A stretch of 40,788 bases of DNA from JBOHRE01 sp050732635 (GTDB lineage Bacteria; Gemmatimonadota; Gemmatimonadetes; Longimicrobiales; RSA9), in assembly GCA_050732635.1 (NCBI GenBank), contig JBOHRE010000024.1, positions 1 through 40,788 of the forward strand, written 5' to 3'. The notes beneath the pieces are model-generated. The model did not search any database. It worked only from the letters and a program-made list of their open reading frames with translations, and was not told the origin of the DNA. The position numbers were made by a program, and so were the translations under genes. Positions 8,801-16,323 of this stretch are shown in pieces (the stretch's first letter is position 1; the number at the start of each line of letters is the position of its first letter).

Positions 8801-11800
8801 CTCCTCGCCTCCATCGACTCGCCGGAGGGCCTGCCGACGCTACGGCAGGTCCTCATCGCGCACCAGTACTGGCGCCGGCGCGGCATGACGGTGGACCTGG
8901 TCGTGCTGAACTCGTACCCGAGCACGTACCTCGGCGACCTCCACGACAAGATCATGACGGCGGTGCTGGCCTCCGTTGACGCCAGCACCCTCGACCGCCC
9001 CGGTGGCGTGTTCATCCGCAGGCGCGACCAGCTCGACCCGAAGGGGTTGCTCATGCTCCGCGCCACGGCGCGGGTGCACATCGACTGCGATGGTGCGCAT
9101 CTCGGCCGCAGCCTCGCGGCTGCCGACACAGAGGAGAATGCCGGGGCCGGTGCCGCGGACGAATGGGAGGCGCCGGTCGAGTCGCCGTACCGCTCAGCGT
9201 CGCGGGTCACGCCGACGACGACGCGCGTCGTGCGGCGGCTGCGCGCGCTCGCCAGCGTCGTGCAGCGGGTCACTGGCGCCGATGACGATCCGGGCGGTGG
9301 GCCGCCGGAACACGAGGTGGAACGAGCGGGCCGGCCCGGCGCGAAGGCCGCGCGTAAGCGCGCACTCGAACGTGCCGACGAACGTGATGGCAAGCGGCGG
9401 CATTCACCGCGCCTGCTGGAGAACGGCCTCGGTGGGCTCCGGCCCGATCTGGATTACGAGATTCGCCTGCGTCCGGGCGAGGCGACGCCGGCGCCATGGT
9501 CGAATGTCGTTGCCAATCCGCATGGCGGGTTTCTGGTGACCGAGCGCGGCGCGGCGTGTACCTGGGCGATCAACAGTCAGTTCTTTCGGCTCACGCCCTG
9601 GCACAACGATCCGGTCAGCGATCCCGCGAGCGAGGTCGTGTACCTGCGCGAGGAGGATTCCGGTGAGATCTGGAGTGCGACTCCCGCTCCGTGTACGCGC
9701 GAAGCTGGGTCCGACGACGGTTCGACGTACGTGATCCGCCACGGCGCCGGCGTCACGTCATTCGAGTACGTGCATGCGGAGATCGAGACGTACCTCGAGA
9801 TAGGCATGGCCGACGACGCGGCGGTGAAGCTCTCGGTCCTGCGCGTCAGCAACCGCAGCGCACGGCCGCGACGCATCTCGGTGACCGGATACGCAGAGTG
9901 GACCCTCGGCGCGTTGCGTGAGCACACCCAGCATCAGGTGCGGACGACCTTCGATCCTAACCTGGAGGCGATCTTCGCTCGCAATACGTTCGATCCGGAG
10001 TTCGCCGGTTGGGTCGCGTTCTGCGCCATGAGCGAGCGGATCGCCACCTACACCGCGGACCGGCAGGAATTCCTCGGGCGCAACGGTAGCGCGGACGATC
10101 CGGCAGGGATGCACAGCGCCGCCCTCGCCGGCACGACCGGCGCGGCGATCGATCCCTGTGCTGCGCTGCGCTGCGTGCTCGAGCTCGCGCCAGGCGAGAC
10201 GCGTGAGCTCGTGGTCGTGCTCGGCGCGGCACCTGCCGAGGAGGAGGCGCGCCGCGCCGTGGCCGAATATCGTGACGTCGTGGGCGCGACGGCGTCGCTG
10301 AGGCGCGCCGTGAATGCGTGGGCGGAGCGCCTGACGGTCATTCAGGTGGGCTCGCCGGAGCCTTCGTTCGATGCAATGCTCAACCGGTGGGCGCTCTACC
10401 AGGCACTGGCATGCCGGATGTGGGGGCGCACGGCGTTCTATCAGAGCAGCGGAGCGTACGGCTTCCGCGACCAGCTTCAGGACGTGATGGCGTTCGTGTA
10501 CGCCGAGCCGGACGTTGCGCGCGAGCACATCCTGCTCGCGACGTCGCGCCAATTCGTCGAGGGAGACGTGCAGCACTGGTGGCACCCGCCGAGCGGACGT
10601 GGCGTGCGCACCCGCTTCTCCGATGACCTCGCGTGGCTGCCCTACGTCGTCGACCACTACGTACGCGTGACCGGCGACAGCGGTGTGCTCGACGAGGAGG
10701 TGCCGTTCCTCACGATGCGGGCGCTCCAGTCGCACGAGCACGAGGCCTACGATCTGCCCGTCGTCGCGGATGAACGCGCGAGCGTCTACGAGCACTGTCT
10801 TCGCGCGCTGCGGAAGGCGTGCACGGCTGGCGCCCGTGGACTTCCACTCATCGGCAGCGGCGATTGGAACGACGGGATGAATCGCGTCGGCGTCGAGGGG
10901 CGTGGCGAGAGTGTCTGGCTCGCCTGGTTCCTGGTGACGACGCTGCGGTCCTTTGCCGAGCAGGCCGACGCCCGCGGCGATGGGCAGGCCGCAAGCGAGC
11001 TGCGTCGCCAGGCAGACGCGTACGTCGAGGCAGTCGAGTCGAACGCGTGGGACGGAGCCTGGTATCGGCGCGCCTACTTCGATGATGGCACGCCGGTCGG
11101 CTCAGCGCAGAGCGACGAATGCCAGATCGACTCGATTGCGCAGAGCTGGAGCGTCATCTCCGGCGCTGGCGATCCCGCACGTCAGAAGCAGGCCATGCGC
11201 TCGCTCGAGGAGCATCTGGTTCGCGATGACGCGCGGCTCATCATGCTCCTCACACCACCCTTCGACAAGACGCCGAATGATCCGGGTTACATCAAAGGAT
11301 ATCTGCCGGGAGTGAGAGAGAACGGAGCACAGTACACTCACGCCGCGCTGTGGGCAGCGCTCGCGACGGCGATGCGCGGTGACGCCGAGCGCGCGTTCGA
11401 GCTGTATCAGTTCGTCAACCCGCTGACGCACGCCCGCACCCCGGAAGAGGCGGAGACGTACAGGGTCGAGCCCTACGTCGTCGCGGCCGACGTGTACACC
11501 GCGGAGGGGCACGTCGGCCGCGGCGGCTGGACGTGGTACACGGGCTCGGCGAGCTGGTTGTACCGGATCGGCCTCGAGGCGATCCTCGGCTTCACCAAGC
11601 GCGGCGACACGCTCACCATGTCTCCGTGTGTGCCACGCGACTGGCCCGAGTTCACGATCGAGTACCGCTTCGGGGAAAGCCGCTACCACATCACGGTCAC
11701 GCAACCGGGTCGTGCGCATCTGGGCGTTGCCGAGGTGAGTGTCGACGGACGCGTACTCGACTCACCGGTCATCCGTCTGGTCGACGATGGAGGGCGGCAC

Positions 11801-11887
11801 GAGGTCGTGGTGCGGGCCGGCACCGGCACGGCGGCGCTCACGGGGCGCCCTTCGCACGAGGGCGAGTCGGTCGATGACACGAGCTGA
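2888..11887 (+). CDS. ndvB: Cyclic beta-1,2-glucan synthase (GT84 / GH94 multidomain, NdvB/Cgs family)
   Basis: This 2,999-residue inner-membrane enzyme should build a beta-1,2-glucan chain from UDP-glucose on a protein primer and cyclise it; family members make periplasmic cyclic glucans. Order of parts: soluble N-terminal region (about 1-420); membrane helices near 424-470; GT84 domain with L-DAD-T (D640, D642), GEGSFTGKG (722-730) and the processive-synthase motif HRWIRGDWQ (787-795); further helices near 838-877, 900-920, 962-980 and 996-1015; glycoamylase-like domain ending at MAHHIGMS (1552-1559); then two beta-sandwich/GH94 units, the last with the phosphorylase motif GDWND (2658-2662). 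Characterised Cgs/NdvB proteins are about 2,830 residues. Part of the excess is a charged linker near 2080-2180. The usual MAHHQGMS reads I for Q. ATG 2888 is used; GTG 2867 is in frame; neither has a clear ribosome site. Linkage specificity is inferred from family. Confidence 0.93.
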   Translation: MAYRPSPGRFVSQFLRIFSRPRAHDEVVPGPIRGEPLGAERLAERARSLAEGQRIADAVHGGRSAPLLVRLRETRAILEAGHERLATATSAARDVGPAGEWLLDNYHVVQEHIREVRESLPRSFYRELPELVSGQLAGYPRVYEIAITLISHTEGRISVDNVDLFVAAFQQRAPLSLGELWALPAMLRLGLIENIRRMTLRTLQRLDQTEIAEWWAARLIDAHALGDDALGAALSEFLMRHPPLTPNFVSQFLHRIRVEDAAFTPLAWLEPWLAEEGTSPDEARARSTEHLALTHVAMANSITSLRAIAQMDWRSFVERESRMEAALRDDPSGFYPRMTFATRDQYRHAVERVAKRARQREEDVARRAIELARAADGQLPADARQAHVGYYLVDDGRSQLERETRYRPGLAERFHRSVLRHPNVVFVGGILAASVIALAALFWLGGPAARAAWLSAGLLALIPAWDIGVRFVSQLVTALLPPRTLPKLEFREHGIPESCRTVVVVPTLFDSVAAVREALEHLEVQFLANRGPHLHFAILSDFTDSPAESRDDDEAIIAAAIEGTRALNARYAAGAVGPFHLFHRPRRWNPAQGLWMGWERKRGKLAQFNRFVRGTDDGAFSTIVGDVDAIRRVRYVITLDADTVLPPDAAALLVGTIAHPLNHAVYDASRGYVVRGYGIIQPRVSVALPSAFRSRFAVIHSGHPGVDPYTTAVSDVYQDLFGEGSFTGKGIYDVDAFGRATRGRFPTDTLLSHDLIEGNYARAGLATDIEVYDDYPTRYLTYTRRLHRWIRGDWQLLDWLTPHVPGPDGPEPNRLSILSRWKILDNLRRSVVEIAQLLFLVAGWTVFPGSPLRWTALGLAAIAAPWIIALLLTVLRPPLDKSWRAYYAAILRDAATSAQQVMLAIAFLPHLAWVSADAIVRTLWRLFVSRRNLLEWQTASHTERMVSGSARAIWRGMWPAEAIAGAVLIVVVSRAILLARADAASDPSWSAWELWAVLPLIALWLASPAVAFIVSTSPGRPERRLPPARRAEALRYALLHWRFFERFATARTNWLAPDNFQEEPTPVVAMRTSPTNIGLQLLATVSAYDLGFITADDVAERLELAFRSLERMRRFRGHFFNWYGLGDLRVLEPAYISTVDSGNLAGHLIAVQQACLGMLDEPIFGPRAWQAIDTALGLAYERLRGPGEAELDMPERAEEEVRTARMTAARELHGARAVLPQARDAHTTDSPREILEMVTRALERARDALASAADSHDPSLTTAEALEWIAWSLRLVHERRAAVDGLEPELVAGRLEATVAAYPTLGDLAKRSPGQGTSPASNLAARLEALAARASRYAAEMDFRFLFDAERKLFAIGFRYDTHALDTSHYDLLASEARLASFLAIARRDAPPEHWFRLGRALRRAEGETTLVSWSGSMFEYLMPLLVMQSLPATVLDQSYQGALRRHISYGAERGVPWGISESAYNLRDRHFTYQYRAFGVPDLALKRGLSQDLVIAPYASALAAMMYPQRALANLAALERLGALGPWGFRDALDYTRPAPDRKYAIVRTYMAHHIGMSLVALTNALSDQVWQRRFHSDPLVRSVELLLHERIPRRLELQHAAPVSADDALPEPEMERPAVREVEAADTPYPVIALLGHLPYTMMVSHCGSGYSRFEGLAVTRWRADGTRDDTGQFCYVRDLARGRVWSAGHHPVRAQADLYHAQLATDRATFIRVDGEIETRTEIVSVPADAAEVRRITLTNNGSEVRELELTSYAEVVLAPPHAERAHPAFANLFVETEWHAWCTAVTATRRPRSVTERRLWLVHVVDSGRDRVGPVTCETDRARFLGRGRTTARPTAMDREGRLSGTTGAVLDPVVALRTRVRVEPGQSASVSFATLVATSRERAFELADRYHDPHAAQRALDLAWTAAQIELRELGVSPADAAVYQELAGHLFYSHPALRAPQDELVRNEGSQPLLWAMRLSGDWPILLASIDSPEGLPTLRQVLIAHQYWRRRGMTVDLVVLNSYPSTYLGDLHDKIMTAVLASVDASTLDRPGGVFIRRRDQLDPKGLLMLRATARVHIDCDGAHLGRSLAAADTEENAGAGAADEWEAPVESPYRSASRVTPTTTRVVRRLRALASVVQRVTGADDDPGGGPPEHEVERAGRPGAKAARKRALERADERDGKRRHSPRLLENGLGGLRPDLDYEIRLRPGEATPAPWSNVVANPHGGFLVTERGAACTWAINSQFFRLTPWHNDPVSDPASEVVYLREEDSGEIWSATPAPCTREAGSDDGSTYVIRHGAGVTSFEYVHAEIETYLEIGMADDAAVKLSVLRVSNRSARPRRISVTGYAEWTLGALREHTQHQVRTTFDPNLEAIFARNTFDPEFAGWVAFCAMSERIATYTADRQEFLGRNGSADDPAGMHSAALAGTTGAAIDPCAALRCVLELAPGETRELVVVLGAAPAEEEARRAVAEYRDVVGATASLRRAVNAWAERLTVIQVGSPEPSFDAMLNRWALYQALACRMWGRTAFYQSSGAYGFRDQLQDVMAFVYAEPDVAREHILLATSRQFVEGDVQHWWHPPSGRGVRTRFSDDLAWLPYVVDHYVRVTGDSGVLDEEVPFLTMRALQSHEHEAYDLPVVADERASVYEHCLRALRKACTAGARGLPLIGSGDWNDGMNRVGVEGRGESVWLAWFLVTTLRSFAEQADARGDGQAASELRRQADAYVEAVESNAWDGAWYRRAYFDDGTPVGSAQSDECQIDSIAQSWSVISGAGDPARQKQAMRSLEEHLVRDDARLIMLLTPPFDKTPNDPGYIKGYLPGVRENGAQYTHAALWAALATAMRGDAERAFELYQFVNPLTHARTPEEAETYRVEPYVVAADVYTAEGHVGRGGWTWYTGSASWLYRIGLEAILGFTKRGDTLTMSPCVPRDWPEFTIEYRFGESRYHITVTQPGRAHLGVAEVSVDGRVLDSPVIRLVDDGGRHEVVVRAGTGTAALTGRPSHEGESVDDTS

Positions 11888-11895
11888 GGAGCGCC

Positions 11896-11972
11896 ATGGA
11901 TCCGTTCACGATGGCTGAGCTGCTCCTCGGCCACCCGGCCCTGACGTCGGACCAGCTCGCGCGCTCGCGTGG
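11896..11972 (+). other. Short coding-like stub with ribosome site, running into the tkt end
   Basis: Nine bases after the glucan synthase stop, GAGGAG followed by GCCATG opens a frame reading MDPFTMAELLLGHPALTSDQ and on to about codon 28, which looks like genuine protein. Beyond 11973 the frame lies antisense to the 3' end of transketolase and turns into serine/arginine-rich sequence. It may be the start of a gene whose body was replaced, or a small protein of up to 127 residues ending at 12279. No family is recognised. Confidence 0.25.
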
Positions 11973-13850
11973 TCATGGCCTTTGCTCCTCTTCCTGCGAT
12001 GGGGCGCGGACGGTCGAGCCGACCAGCCGCCGCGCCGCTGCCGCGATGTGCTCGGCATCGATGCCGGCCTCGGTCAACTGTTCGGCCGGCGTCGCCGAGC
12101 CGGGCATGGCGCACACCGCCAGCTTCACGATGCGCGGGCGTTCGTCGCCGTCGGCGAAAACCGCCAGCACCGCGTCACCGAGCCCGCCCTCGGGCCAGTG
12201 GTCTTCGACGGTCACGATCCCCTGCGTTTCGGCGGCCGCCTCCCGGAGGGTCGCCTCATCGATCGGCTTGATGCTGTAGAGGTCGAGGACGCGGGCGCTG
12301 ATCCCCTCGCCCCCGAGCGCGTCGGCCGCCTTCAGTGCCTCGTGTACGCTGATGCCGGCACCGATGAGGGTGACGTCGTCGTCATCGGTCCGGCGTATCA
12401 CGCGGCTGCCGCCAATCGGGAACTCGTCGCCCGGCCGGTAGATCACCGGCGTCTTCTCGCGGGTCGTGCGCAGGAAGACGATCCCCTCGCGGTCCGCCAT
12501 CTGCGCGACCAGGCTGGCGGTCTGGTTGGGGTCGCTCGGGTAGAGAACGGTACTGCCGTGAACGGCGCGCATCGCGGCGATGTCCTCGAGACCCATCTGC
12601 GACGGTCCGTCCTCGCCGATGCTCACTCCAGCGTGCGAGCCAACGAGCGCGAGGTTGGCCCGGCTGATGGCGGCCATGCGCACGAAGTCGTAGGCGCGGC
12701 TCCAGAAGGCGGCGAAGGTCGAGGCAAAGGGGCGCCACCCGCGGACTTGAATGCCGATCGCCGCCGCCGCCATCTGCTGCTCGGCGATGTACATCTCGAA
12801 GTAGCGATCCGGATGTGCCTCGCGGAAAATCTCGCTATACGTCGAGTTGCTCACTTCGCCGTCGAGCGCCACTACGTCGCCGCGCGCGCCGCCGACCGCC
12901 GCCAACGCCTCGCCGTACGCCTTGCGCGTTGCCTCCTTGGTGCCGAGCTCGTAGCGCGGTAGCTGGAGCTGCCCATTCGCGTTGAAGGTGTGCGGGCTGC
13001 CGGCGTACACGGGCGTGTGAACGTCGATCGTCAGTTGGCGCTCGCCGCCCAGCTCGCGGATGGCCGCTTCGGGGTTGTCGAGCGGCTTGCCATGCCTTCC
13101 GGCCTGGTTGGCGACGGCAGCGACGCCGTGTCCCTTCTCGGTCCTCGCGACGAGTGCGCTCGGCGAGCCCGTGGTCTGCGTCGCCTCGGTCAGCGCGCGG
13201 TCGATCGCCTCGACGTCGTGCCCGTCGAGCTCGATGGCGTGCCAGCCGATCGCCCGCAGTCGGCCCGCGTAGGACTCGAGATTCCAGCCGTGCATTGTCT
13301 CGCCGCTCTGGCCCAGCCGATTGACGTCGATGATCGCGGTCAGATTGTCCAGGTCAGCCTGGGCGGCGTGCTCGAAGGCCTCCCACATCGAGCCCTCGCT
13401 CATCTCGGAGTCGCCGCACAGGACCCAGACGCGATACGGCAGTCGATCGAGGTACTTGCCGGCGAGTGCGACCCCGACGCCGATCGGCAAGCCCTGGCCG
13501 AGCGAGCCGGTGGCCACGTCGATCCAGGGCAACCGAGGGGTCGGGTGACCCTCCAGTCGGCTACCCCGTTTACGATAGGTGAGCAGCTCTTCGTCGCCGA
13601 TGGCGCCGGCTGCCCTCAGGATGGCGTAGAGGAGCGGCGACGCGTGGCCCTTGCTGAAGATGAGGTGGTCGTTGTTGGGATCCTCCGGAGCGCCGAAGTC
13701 GTAGTGGAGGTGCTTCGCCATGAGCACCGCCATCAGATCGGCCGCCGACATCGCCGAGGTCGGATGGCCGGAGCCGGCTGCGCTCGAGGAGCGAATGGAA
13801 TCGACGCGGAGCTGCTGCCCGAGCTCGCGCCACAACTCGATATCGTTCAT
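11973..13850 (-). CDS. tkt: Transketolase
   Basis: This 625-residue cytosolic thiamine-diphosphate enzyme moves two-carbon units between ketose and aldose phosphates in the non-oxidative pentose phosphate pathway. Visible motifs: GSGHPTS (26-32), FSKGHASP (66-72), the ThDP/metal motif GDSEMSEG (146-153) with DVNRLGQ (175-181), and IAEQQM (355-360), whose E357 should be the catalytic glutamate. The DVNRLGQS wording and the length near 625 put it in the short, animal-like branch rather than the 660-residue E. coli TktA branch. The ATG at 13848-13850 is used; a TTG six codons upstream (13868) is in frame. It is the last gene of a leftward run, 69 bp after zwf, with a GC-rich hairpin in the spacer. 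It converges with the glucan synthase gene. Confidence 0.95.
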   Translation of the reverse strand: MNDIELWRELGQQLRVDSIRSSSAAGSGHPTSAMSAADLMAVLMAKHLHYDFGAPEDPNNDHLIFSKGHASPLLYAILRAAGAIGDEELLTYRKRGSRLEGHPTPRLPWIDVATGSLGQGLPIGVGVALAGKYLDRLPYRVWVLCGDSEMSEGSMWEAFEHAAQADLDNLTAIIDVNRLGQSGETMHGWNLESYAGRLRAIGWHAIELDGHDVEAIDRALTEATQTTGSPSALVARTEKGHGVAAVANQAGRHGKPLDNPEAAIRELGGERQLTIDVHTPVYAGSPHTFNANGQLQLPRYELGTKEATRKAYGEALAAVGGARGDVVALDGEVSNSTYSEIFREAHPDRYFEMYIAEQQMAAAAIGIQVRGWRPFASTFAAFWSRAYDFVRMAAISRANLALVGSHAGVSIGEDGPSQMGLEDIAAMRAVHGSTVLYPSDPNQTASLVAQMADREGIVFLRTTREKTPVIYRPGDEFPIGGSRVIRRTDDDDVTLIGAGISVHEALKAADALGGEGISARVLDLYSIKPIDEATLREAAAETQGIVTVEDHWPEGGLGDAVLAVFADGDERPRIVKLAVCAMPGSATPAEQLTEAGIDAEHIAAAARRLVGSTVRAPSQEEEQRP

Positions 13851-13894
13851 GTCTTCAAGGGTGTGCAACTCATCTGCCGTGATCCTCGGAGTCA

Positions 13895-13921
13895 GAGGAC
13901 CGGGACCGGGGCCCAGTCCTC
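13895..13921 (-). other. GC-rich hairpin between zwf and tkt
   Basis: The minus strand reads GAGGAC-T-GGG, a loop CCCCGGT, then CCC-G-GTCCTC. This is a ten-pair stem including one T.G wobble, and it overlaps the zwf stop codon. No T-run follows, so it is not a classical terminator. It could pause or stabilise the transcript between the two genes, or be chance in GC-rich DNA. Confidence 0.35.
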
Positions 13922-15377
13922 AGTGCTCGCATTGTAACAGCCAACGGCCCGCGCGCCTGCGGATCAGACGGTGGGCGGAGGGCGGGCCCCAGCTTCCCCG
14001 GGGGTAGATCTCCAAGGGAGGCGCTCCAGGCCGATCCCAGGCCACGAGAATGGGATCGATAGCCGCCCAGGAGGCAGCGATTTCGTCGGCTCGGGTGAAT
14101 AGCGCGGCATCGCCGTCGAGCAGGTCGAGCAGCAGGCGCTCGTAGGCGTCGGGGATGCGCGAGCCGCCGAACGCGGTCGCGTAGTGGAACTCCATCGCAA
14201 CCGGCCCGGTGTCGATCTCGTGGTCGGGGATCTTCGCCTCGAACCCGAGGTGCACTCCCTCGTCGGGCTGCAGGCACATCGAGAGCGTGTTGTGGAGTTC
14301 TCGGCCCTCGTTCGTCATGAAGAGAGGGTGCGGGGGCCGCTTGAAGCAAACGACGATCTCCGACGTCTTTCTCGCCAGCCCCTTTCCCGAGCGGAGGAGG
14401 AAGGGCACGCCCTGCCAGCGCCAGTTGTCGACGTACAGCTCCAGGGCCGCGTAGGTAGCGGTCTGCGAGGCGGTGTCGACACCCTCTTCGCTCCGGTAGC
14501 CCTCGTACTGGCCGCGGACCGACATCTCCGCTACAGCATCGACATTGGGCCTTCGGATCGCCTGCAGCACCTTGGCCTTCTCATTGCGCAGGGCATCCGC
14601 CTCGAAGGTCACCGAGGGCTCCATTGCCGTCAGGGCAAGGAGCTGAAGCAGGTGATTCTGGAACATGTCCCGAAGCACGCCGTTCTCGTCGTAGTAGGCC
14701 CCCCGGTGTGCGATGGTGACCTGCTCCGCCACCGTGATCTGCACGTGGTCGATGTAGTTCCGGTTCCAGATCGGCTCGAAGATGGTGTTCGAAAAGCGGA
14801 AGACGAGCAGGTTCTGCACCGTGTCCTTGCCGAGGTAATGATCGATGCGGAACGTCTGATCCTCCCTGAAGACGCCATGGATCCCTTCGGTCAGCGCGCG
14901 CGCCGATGCACCGTCCCGCCCGAACGGCTTCTCGACGACGAGCCGGCGCCAGCCGTCCGTCTCCCGCGCCATGCCGGCGGCGCCGAGCCGCTGCGCGGTG
15001 GGGCCGAAGAGGCGGGGCGCCACCGAGAGGTAGTAGACCCGGCCCTCGCAGCCGCCCAGCTCGGACTCGATCGCGCGGAGGTACTCATCCAGCTCGTGGA
15101 AGTCCGCATCCTTCCCGATGTCCCCGTGGACGTACGAGATCCGCTGGGCGAACTCGTGCCAGGAACCGGCATCGGGCAACGCGCCCGCCAGCTTCTCCAG
15201 GCCCTCCCTGAGGCTCTCCCGAAACCCGTCATCGTCAAAGGGCGAGCGCGAGAAGCCGACCACGCGCAATCCGTCCGGGAGGCGGCCCTTGCGGTGAAGC
15301 TGGAAGAGGGCCGGAATGAGCTTGCGGTGGGTAAGGTCGCCGGAAGCCCCGAAGATGCTGATCGTCGTCGCCGCCAC
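13920..15377 (-). CDS. zwf: Glucose-6-phosphate 1-dehydrogenase
   Basis: This 485-residue enzyme oxidises glucose 6-phosphate to 6-phosphogluconolactone with NAD(P)+, the entry step of the oxidative pentose phosphate pathway. The nucleotide-binding motif GASGDLTHRKL is at residues 10-20. EKPFG is at 149-153, and the active-site signature RIDHYLGKD at 177-185 holds the substrate-binding lysine and the catalytic histidine region. Length is normal for the family. The start is GTG at 15375-15377, only 2 bp after the gnd stop, with GGAG of the gnd tail acting as ribosome site, so the two genes are probably translationally coupled. Gene order gluconokinase-gnd-zwf-tkt groups it with the pathway it feeds. 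Confidence 0.95.
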   Translation of the reverse strand: MAATTISIFGASGDLTHRKLIPALFQLHRKGRLPDGLRVVGFSRSPFDDDGFRESLREGLEKLAGALPDAGSWHEFAQRISYVHGDIGKDADFHELDEYLRAIESELGGCEGRVYYLSVAPRLFGPTAQRLGAAGMARETDGWRRLVVEKPFGRDGASARALTEGIHGVFREDQTFRIDHYLGKDTVQNLLVFRFSNTIFEPIWNRNYIDHVQITVAEQVTIAHRGAYYDENGVLRDMFQNHLLQLLALTAMEPSVTFEADALRNEKAKVLQAIRRPNVDAVAEMSVRGQYEGYRSEEGVDTASQTATYAALELYVDNWRWQGVPFLLRSGKGLARKTSEIVVCFKRPPHPLFMTNEGRELHNTLSMCLQPDEGVHLGFEAKIPDHEIDTGPVAMEFHYATAFGGSRIPDAYERLLLDLLDGDAALFTRADEIAASWAAIDPILVAWDRPGAPPLEIYPRGSWGPPSAHRLIRRRAGRWLLQCEH

Positions 15378-15379
15378 GG

Positions 15380-16291
15380 CTACTCCGCCTTGCGGACGGG
15401 GTGGCCTCCGAACTGCTTGCGCAGGGCGGCCAGAAGGCGGTCGCCGAAGAAGTCATCGCCGATGCGCGACCGGAAGCGGTTTTGCAGAGATAAAGTAATG
15501 ATCGGAGCCGGCACATCGAGATCGATGGCCTCCAGCACCGTCCAGCGGCCCTCTCCGGAGTCTTCGACGTAGCCCTCGAGCCGCTCGAGCCGTGGGTCCT
15601 CCGCGAAGGCGGCCACCGCCAGGTCGAGGAGCCAGGAGCGGACCACGCTCCCGTACTGCCATACGCGGCCGCACTGTTCCAGGTCGAGGTCGAACTCCTT
15701 CTTCGCCTCCAGGATGGCGAAGCCCTCGGCGAGCGCCTGCATCATGCCGTACTCGATGCCGTTGTGCACCATCTTCACGAAATGCCCGGCGCCGCTCGGC
15801 CCGACGTGGCCCAGCCCGCGGCCGTCGCCCGGCGACAGGGTCTGGAAGATCGGCCCGGCGCGCTGGTACGCCTCGGGGCTGCCGCCCACCATCAGGCTGT
15901 AGCCGTTCTCGAGCCCCCAGATGCCGCCGCTGGTGCCGGCGTCGAGATAGTGGAGACCGGCCTCGTCGACCTTCTTGGCGCGCCGCACGGTATCCCGGTA
16001 GTTGCTGTTACCCCCCTCGATGATGGTGTCGCCCTTCTCGAGCACCTCGAGCAGCGACTCGAGGACTGCTTCGGTAACCTGGCCGGCGGGAACCATCATC
16101 CACACGTGGCGGGGCGTAGTCAGCTTCGCGATGAGCTCCTCGACGGTGGAGGCACCCTCCACGCCATGCTTCTCCGCCTCGCGCACGGTTTCCTCGGTGC
16201 GGGCCGTGCCCACGACCCGGTGACCGGCGCGGATGAGTCGCTCCGCCATGTTCAGTCCCATTCGGCCGAGGCCGATCATGCCGAGTTCCAT
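15380..16291 (-). CDS. gnd: 6-phosphogluconate dehydrogenase, short (decarboxylating, YqeC/GndA-like) type
   Basis: This 303-residue enzyme oxidises and decarboxylates 6-phosphogluconate to ribulose 5-phosphate. The Rossmann motif GLGRMG is at 8-12, followed by EGGNSNYRDT (92-101), SGGIWG (121-126) and HFVKMVHNGIEYGMMQ (170-185), with catalytic K173 and substrate-binding N177. At about 300 residues it belongs to the short branch, whose members are often NAD-preferring, rather than the 470-residue NADP branch. Cofactor use is inferred, not read. The ATG at 16289-16291 has AAGGA 7 nt upstream (16299-16303). A GTG at 16327, overlapping the kinase stop, is in frame but would add 12 charged residues before the Rossmann strand. 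It lies 32 bp after the gluconokinase and 2 bp before zwf. Confidence 0.95.
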   Translation of the reverse strand: MELGMIGLGRMGLNMAERLIRAGHRVVGTARTEETVREAEKHGVEGASTVEELIAKLTTPRHVWMMVPAGQVTEAVLESLLEVLEKGDTIIEGGNSNYRDTVRRAKKVDEAGLHYLDAGTSGGIWGLENGYSLMVGGSPEAYQRAGPIFQTLSPGDGRGLGHVGPSGAGHFVKMVHNGIEYGMMQALAEGFAILEAKKEFDLDLEQCGRVWQYGSVVRSWLLDLAVAAFAEDPRLERLEGYVEDSGEGRWTVLEAIDLDVPAPIITLSLQNRFRSRIGDDFFGDRLLAALRKQFGGHPVRKAE

Positions 16292-16323
16292 TTGCTCGTC
16301 CTTTCTGGTCAGATCCCTCCTGA

